A stretch of 64,000 nt of DNA, from positions 21,522 through 85,521 of IMG/VR virus record IMGVR_UViG_3300037847_003323. One strand, given 5' to 3'. The position numbers and the translations under genes are program-made. The notes under the pieces are model-generated. The model made no database searches and had not been told where the DNA came from. It worked only from the letters and a program-made list of their open reading frames with translations. This stretch comes from a virus. This document shows positions 59,853 through 64,000 of this stretch, piece after piece (the stretch's first letter is position 1; each line of letters begins with the position of its first letter).

Positions 59853-60566
59853 ATGGATTTAAATAATCTTAGGGGATTAATGGAGGCATATCAAACTATG
59901 CCTCATATTGAAGAGGAGAAGAAGAAGATGCCTTATGTGAAAATGTACCGTAAGGCAGGTAATCTTGGACGTGATGGAAGTCCTGAGGCAATGGAGCGTT
60001 CTAAGAAAATCACTGGTGTGATGAATAAGAATGCTGAAAGAGTTGCTGCTCACCGCGAAAGAGATGATGCTGCTAAGACAGCAAAGAAGATGAAAGAAGA
60101 AGTCTCCGTAGATGAAAAGTATCAGGGAATGTATCAGTCTCCTGCTCCCACACATAATAGATTAAAGAGTAGTGACGAAAAAGCACGTATGTCTCCTGGT
60201 CGTCGTGCAATGGCAAAGGCTGATGAACTTGAAAGGTCTGAACCTGGATCTAAGAGAGCAAAAGCCCAGAAGAAGGCATCAATGCAAATGGCACGCAACT
60301 TCAAGTCTGCTAGAGACACTAAAGAAGAAGTGAACGTTGATGAAAAGTTCTCTATGGCAGCAGATCCTTCTAAACCAGAAGCTCCACGTCCTACCCGTAA
60401 GGCAGCAAACAAGAAAAGCATGAGTATGAAGTCCCGTGCTGTCAAAGCAATCGGAACTCAACGTCGTCAAGATATTGAAACTGGGATTACCAAAGAGAGT
60501 TTGGAAGCAACTGGTTTGTTCTCTGAAGCAGAAATCAGCAGAATTCTTGACATTGTAGAAGACTGA
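59853..60566 (+). CDS. Lys/Arg-rich virion-type protein with VDEK repeats
   Basis: A 237-residue basic protein. EEVSVDEKYQGM and EEVNVDEKFSM repeat about 85 residues apart, each after a Lys-rich helix. RRAMAKADELERSEPGSKRA and the C-terminal GLFSEAEISRILDIVE are notable. Its late promoter and similar charge pattern to the 600-residue protein suggest a packaged DNA-associated or head protein. The function is unknown. The end of this gene holds the tRNA promoter. Confidence 0.72.
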   Translation: MDLNNLRGLMEAYQTMPHIEEEKKKMPYVKMYRKAGNLGRDGSPEAMERSKKITGVMNKNAERVAAHRERDDAAKTAKKMKEEVSVDEKYQGMYQSPAPTHNRLKSSDEKARMSPGRRAMAKADELERSEPGSKRAKAQKKASMQMARNFKSARDTKEEVNVDEKFSMAADPSKPEAPRPTRKAANKKSMSMKSRAVKAIGTQRRQDIETGITKESLEATGLFSEAEISRILDIVED

Positions 60567-60575
60567 TAGTATACT
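60547..60575 (+). promoter_or_regulatory. Sigma70-type promoter for tRNA-Ala
   Basis: TTGACA (60547-60552), a 17-base spacer, and TATACT (60570-60575), mostly inside the 3' end of the preceding gene. It ends 10 bases before the tRNA. Confidence 0.78.
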
Positions 60576-60585
60576 CTTGTTATGG

Positions 60586-60658
60586 GGGGTTATAGCTCAA
60601 TTGGTAGAGCGCCTGCTTTGCACGCAGGAGGTTTGGGGTTCGAGTCCCCATAACTCCA
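60586..60658 (+). tRNA. tRNA-Ala (anticodon TGC)
   Basis: A full cloverleaf of 73 bases: acceptor GGGGTTA/TAACTCC, D arm GCTC/GAGC, anticodon arm CCTGC-TTTGCAC-GCAGG, T arm TGGGG-TTCGAGT-CCCCA, and discriminator A. The third acceptor pair is G-U, the classic alanine identity element. CCA is not encoded. It decodes GCA and related alanine codons, which are frequent in the phage genes here. Confidence 0.96.
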
Positions 60659-60660
60659 TT

Positions 60661-60668
60661 GATAAATA
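60661..60668 (+). promoter_or_regulatory. Late-promoter-like GATAAATA after the tRNA
   Basis: Seven of eight positions match TATAAATA. It lies 22 bases before the next gene. Confidence 0.5.
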
Positions 60669-60690
60669 AATGTATAAGAATTAACTATAC

Positions 60691-61974
60691 ATGAGAAGTT
60701 TCTTTAGTTTCCTGTATGAAGCGGAGTCACAAGCGTCCGCACAGGCAAAAAAACTTAATTTGAAGAGCGACGGACACGGTGGTTGGTTAGATTCCCGTGG
60801 AAATTATGTTGCAAAGACGGAAGGTGGTAAGTTAAAATTCCTGTCGAAGAGAGAAGCAAAGCAAGAGGACGATGCTAATAAGAAGTCTGCCCCAGCAGTA
60901 CCTGAAACTGCCAAGAAGAAAGCACCTAAACCTGAAGAGAAAGCAGAACCTAAGAAGAAAGCCCCTGAAGGTGATGAAGGAGATTCGGGAGCTCAATCGG
61001 AGGCTCTCACAACAGTGTTTGGTAGATTTAATCCTCCAACTGTAGGGCACGAAAAGCTATTAAATGCGGCAAAAAGACTGTCTACTGGTGGAGATTTGAA
61101 GATTTATCCCTCCAGAAGTCAAGATGCGAAGAAAAATCCTCTAGATCCTGACATGAAAGTGTCCTTTATGAGGAAAATGTTCCCAGATTATGAGGAAAAT
61201 ATCATCAATGATAGTGATATGAAGACTATCTTTGATGTATTAGTTGCTGCTAATGAGTTTGGATATAAAAATGTCAACATCGTTGTAGGTTCTGACAGAC
61301 AAGCAGAGTTTGAGAATCTGGCTCAGAAATATAATGGTGAATTGTATGATTTTGATGAGATTCGTGTCATTTCTGCGGGTGCTAGAGACTCAGATGCAGA
61401 AGGAATCGAAGGAATGTCTGCTTCTAAGATGAGAAAAGCGGTTGTTGATGATGATTTTGAGGCATTTAAGAAGGGAACACCCAAAGCACTTAGCGATGCA
61501 GAGACACAATCTTTGTTTGATGCCGTTCGTCAAGGCATGAAAGTCAAAGGTAAGAAGAAAGAAGTCGCTGAAACGTGGGAAATTGCCCCTAAGTTAGATC
61601 CTAAAGGACTTCGTAATCAGTATGTCAGTGGTTTGATTTATAAGATGGGTGACATCGTTGAAAACCTTAATACTGGACTGATTGGAGAGATTATTCGTAG
61701 AGGAACTAACCATCTTATCTGTGTAACGCAGGAAGATTTCATGTTTAAGTCGTGGATTCGCGATATTAAAGAGTATACGGAAGTCAAAATGGACAGAACT
61801 ATGCGTGATAAGACGCATAAAAACACTTTAATTGGCACTTCTGGGTATTATAAGAACGCTGTTGCAGCAACTCCAGGTTCTCAGGAAGGTGCAAAGAATA
61901 TTCAGCAGGGCGGAAAAGCATTTACTGGCGTTACAGGAAAGGACTTTATAAATAAGTATAAGATTAAAAAGTAA
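60691..61974 (+). CDS. Nucleotidyltransferase-domain virion-type protein
   Basis: A 427-residue protein in three parts. Residues 1-105: a virion-like N-terminus (LNLKSDGHGGWLDSRGNYVA) and a Lys/Pro/Glu-rich linker. About 105-275: a cytidylyltransferase-like fold with TVFGRFNPPTVGHEKLL (GH of the HxGH-type nucleotide motif), VNIVVGSDRQAEF and EGMSASKMRKAV (corresponding to the ISxTxxR-type site). About 285-427: a beta domain and a basic tail. It could be related to NadM/PPAT-type enzymes. The fused N-terminus suggests that it may be packaged. The acceptor is unknown. Confidence 0.82.
   Translation: MRSFFSFLYEAESQASAQAKKLNLKSDGHGGWLDSRGNYVAKTEGGKLKFLSKREAKQEDDANKKSAPAVPETAKKKAPKPEEKAEPKKKAPEGDEGDSGAQSEALTTVFGRFNPPTVGHEKLLNAAKRLSTGGDLKIYPSRSQDAKKNPLDPDMKVSFMRKMFPDYEENIINDSDMKTIFDVLVAANEFGYKNVNIVVGSDRQAEFENLAQKYNGELYDFDEIRVISAGARDSDAEGIEGMSASKMRKAVVDDDFEAFKKGTPKALSDAETQSLFDAVRQGMKVKGKKKEVAETWEIAPKLDPKGLRNQYVSGLIYKMGDIVENLNTGLIGEIIRRGTNHLICVTQEDFMFKSWIRDIKEYTEVKMDRTMRDKTHKNTLIGTSGYYKNAVAATPGSQEGAKNIQQGGKAFTGVTGKDFINKYKIKK
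61947..61954 (+). promoter_or_regulatory. Late promoter TATAAATA inside the end of the nucleotidyltransferase gene
   Basis: Exact consensus within the coding region, 32 bases before the next ATG at 61987. Confidence 0.6.
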
Positions 61975-61986
61975 GATAGAATTGCC

Positions 61987-63549
61987 ATGTCTAATGGAAT
62001 CGCTCCTAACCCTTTGAATGCTATTTCAAAGGTATACTTGGAAACTGTTGCTAAAGAATCTGCTGTTCCAGGTAAACCTGCGGAAAAATTGAAGACAGAT
62101 AGGGATATGTTCAACATTCCTAAGGATGAACAGCAGGCTGCTAAGGAAAGACTTCTTGCTAAGACTAAGGCAAAACGTGCTGCTAAGATGGAAGCACTCG
62201 ATCCTGTTGGAAAAGAAGATGGTGATGTCAATAATGACGGTAAAAAGGACAGTACTGATTCATATCTTATGAAACGTCGCAAGGCAATTGGCAAAGCGAT
62301 GAAGAAGAAAATGGCAGAGGCAAAGAACATTCATGGAAACGTTGAAGTTCCTGATAAGGATGTATCCAAGATGTCTGCCAAGGCAACCAAGAGAGTTGAC
62401 ACAGATGTTGACGGTGATGTAGAGCATAACGATAAATCTAAAGGTGAATATGGCGAATTTGTCCCCTCTCCAAGTGGTAAAAAGAAGGTAACCACCAAGA
62501 TGGAAGGTTCAAATTGGAGAGCAGATCTCAGCGACTTGATTGAAGTTGCTCCAATGACTGATGATGAGGCATCAAAACCCATCAAAGAGAAGAAAGTAAA
62601 GAACGTTATCAAAATTAACCCTAAGTTGGGTGAAGCAGTTGAAGAGATGGGTGGGCAACTCATCGAAATGATTGAGATTGATGAGTTTGACTTTGTTGTA
62701 GAATCTGTCTACGATGAACTCATCGAAGAGGGATACTCTGAGGATGAAGTTGAGCATGGTATTGAGACTGCTCTCAAAACTCTTGAAGAAGCATCCGATT
62801 CCTACTATGATTCTGCTGTAAAAGCATCCACACCGAAGAAGTCTATGAAAGATAGACTCAAGTCTGCTGCTAAGAAGGCAATCGGGGGAGCAGGTAAAGC
62901 AGTTGGTAAGGCAGTGAAGACTGCAAGAGCAATTCAAGCAGCACCTGGTAAGGCAAAATCAAAAGTAAAATCTCTTGCAGATAGAGTTAAGAGTGTTGCT
63001 AAGGCAGGATATGATGCGGGTAGAGACAAACCCAAAGCATCCACTGGATATAGAGGTGCAGGTGTAGGACGCAAGGAAAAGATTGGTGAAGAAGTATCAC
63101 CTGAAGATAAACAGATGCTTGCCAAGAAGAAGCAACTGATGACAAAGCAACAAATGCTTGATAAGCAGAGACTTCAAGCACAAATGCAGGGTAAAATCCC
63201 TACTGGACATGCTTCAAGCACACAAACAAGAGAAGAAGTAGAGGTGGTTGATGAGCGTACTCGCTACGCTAAGGAAACTGGCAAAGACTTCAAGACTGGT
63301 AATCCCTCCGAGAAAGGTGGAACTAGAGATGGAACGTCTGTTTTTGACAAAGTAAGTCGTGACATGCGTAAAACTGGTGGTGTAATGTCTTCCAGAGGAA
63401 AAGCAATTCAACCTCAAGGTAAGAAGAAAGTACCAGGTAAGAAAGGTTATCAAGGCGTAACTCCAGTTGATAAGATTAGGAATAAACTTTCTCAAAAGAG
63501 AGCAGCAAAACCTAATCCTTATAAGGCAAGAGCTGGTGAGTCTGACTGA
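61987..63549 (+). CDS. Large Lys-rich virion-type protein
   Basis: A 520-residue basic protein. It has a helical N-terminus (MSNGIAPNPLNAISKVYLET), a DGDVNNDGKKDSTDSYLMKR segment resembling a calcium-binding dockerin-type loop, and an acidic helix pair (YDELIEEGYSEDEVEHGIET). Next is an Ala/Lys helix (AAKKAIGGAGKAVGKAVKTA), then EVVDERTRYAKETGKDFKTG with a basic end. Modules like these recur in marine phage proteins of unknown role. It overlaps the next gene by one base. Possibly an internal head protein. Confidence 0.72.
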   Translation: MSNGIAPNPLNAISKVYLETVAKESAVPGKPAEKLKTDRDMFNIPKDEQQAAKERLLAKTKAKRAAKMEALDPVGKEDGDVNNDGKKDSTDSYLMKRRKAIGKAMKKKMAEAKNIHGNVEVPDKDVSKMSAKATKRVDTDVDGDVEHNDKSKGEYGEFVPSPSGKKKVTTKMEGSNWRADLSDLIEVAPMTDDEASKPIKEKKVKNVIKINPKLGEAVEEMGGQLIEMIEIDEFDFVVESVYDELIEEGYSEDEVEHGIETALKTLEEASDSYYDSAVKASTPKKSMKDRLKSAAKKAIGGAGKAVGKAVKTARAIQAAPGKAKSKVKSLADRVKSVAKAGYDAGRDKPKASTGYRGAGVGRKEKIGEEVSPEDKQMLAKKKQLMTKQQMLDKQRLQAQMQGKIPTGHASSTQTREEVEVVDERTRYAKETGKDFKTGNPSEKGGTRDGTSVFDKVSRDMRKTGGVMSSRGKAIQPQGKKKVPGKKGYQGVTPVDKIRNKLSQKRAAKPNPYKARAGESD

Positions 63550-64000
63550 TGCCTTTAAATCTGAAGAAAGACGATATGGGGGATGTCATCAAGGACTTTT
63601 ATAAGTCCAAGGCACCCCAATTTAAAGGTAAGTCTAAGAAGAAAAGAAGGGAGATGGCAATCGCTGCTAAGTTAACTGCAGAGAGAGGTCCTCTTCCAGA
63701 ATACTATGGAATGCCTGGTGGTATGGGTAGTTCAGCAAGTAAGAGATTGCGTGCAGATTATGATGATGAAGAGTATCTAAAAAGAAAAGATAAAAAAGAC
63801 AGACTGTTAGCCGCTGTCAGAAGAGGGAGAAAGAAAAGAAAAGAGATGAGTGAGGAATCCAATCCTCGTATTCCTAGGAAGAAGGGACAACCTGCTAATT
63901 CTAAGAAGCATTCTGATCTTTACACTGACGAAAATCCAAAAGGAACAATCCATGGACTTGGGTTCAAAGATGTTGCGACTGCTAAAGCATCTGTATCTAA
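63549..64000 (+). CDS. Basic protein, DUF5872-like end, 3'-truncated by window
   Basis: 150 codons are visible from ATG 63549, overlapping the previous stop (TGATG). KDDMGDVIKDFYKSKAPQFK and GKSKKKRREMAIAAKLTAER are followed by a Lys/Arg stretch. RKKGQPANSKKHSDLYTDEN and PKGTIHGLGFKDVATAKASV resemble segments seen in phage head-associated proteins. It continues past the window end. The function is unknown. Confidence 0.72.
   Translation, partial: MPLNLKKDDMGDVIKDFYKSKAPQFKGKSKKKRREMAIAAKLTAERGPLPEYYGMPGGMGSSASKRLRADYDDEEYLKRKDKKDRLLAAVRRGRKKRKEMSEESNPRIPRKKGQPANSKKHSDLYTDENPKGTIHGLGFKDVATAKASVS

Noticed and set aside
60586-60658. tRNA considered as an integration attachment site
   Set aside because: There is no integrase or partial tRNA repeat in the window and the genome type is lytic T4-like.

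Overview
The window is a contiguous piece of a T4-like marine cyanophage genome (a cyanomyovirus, most likely infecting Synechococcus or Prochlorococcus). I base this on the T4 core genes 8, 13-23, 41, 43-47, 55, 62, uvsW, uvsX, uvsY and regA, which sit alongside genes typical of cyanophages: speD, cobS, mazG, a small heat-shock protein, a DUF3110-like protein and many 2OG-Fe(II) oxygenases. Base composition looks moderately AT-rich. Every supported gene is on the + strand. Genes are tightly packed, usually with ATGA, TAATG or TGATG junctions, and no stretch of 300 bases lacks a gene. The longest gaps (about 158 bases before the heat-shock gene and 109 before gene 55) hold terminators and promoters. 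Both window edges cut genes.

Layout. 1-18764: baseplate wedge gp8 (5' truncated), a 2498-residue virion protein, small proteins, neck and tail-completion proteins gp13/14/15, small terminase gp16 and a fibre cluster that includes an endosialidase-type chaperone domain. 18790-31953: a basic virion protein, large terminase gp17, sheath gp18, tube gp19, portal gp20, prohead core, protease gp21, scaffold gp22, major capsid gp23 and a second tube-like protein. 31959-38988: recombination and late transcription (UvsY, UvsW, gp55, gp47, gp46). 38975-43735: a sulfotransferase-like gene, a metalloprotease/VWA protein, a CobS-like AAA+ ATPase and a DUF3310 protein. 43735-58006: replication (gp45, SpeD, gp44, Dam-like methylase, gp62, RegA, Sm-like proteins, gp43, UvsX, gp41), interleaved with six of the seven oxygenases. 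58050-59819: MazG and a run of small genes. 59853-64000: Lys/Arg-rich virion-type proteins, a tRNA-Ala and a nucleotidyltransferase-domain protein.

Regulation can be read at three levels. Host-type sigma70 promoters with exactly 17-base spacers precede gene 55, the gene at 58050 and the tRNA; a fourth ends almost on the start codon of the DUF3310 gene. T4-type late promoters (TATAAATA, with CTAAATA and GATAAATA variants) precede structural genes and the heat-shock gene, often overlapping the upstream stop codon. Strong intrinsic terminators follow gp23, the VWA/small-ORF unit, RegA and the heat-shock gene.

The least explained features are the seven oxygenases of two types placed between replication genes; the metalloprotease-VWA plus CobS-like ATPase unit; three Sm-like proteins beside UvsW and DNA polymerase; small tandem paralogues; and beta repeats shared by gp8, gp14 and fibre proteins.
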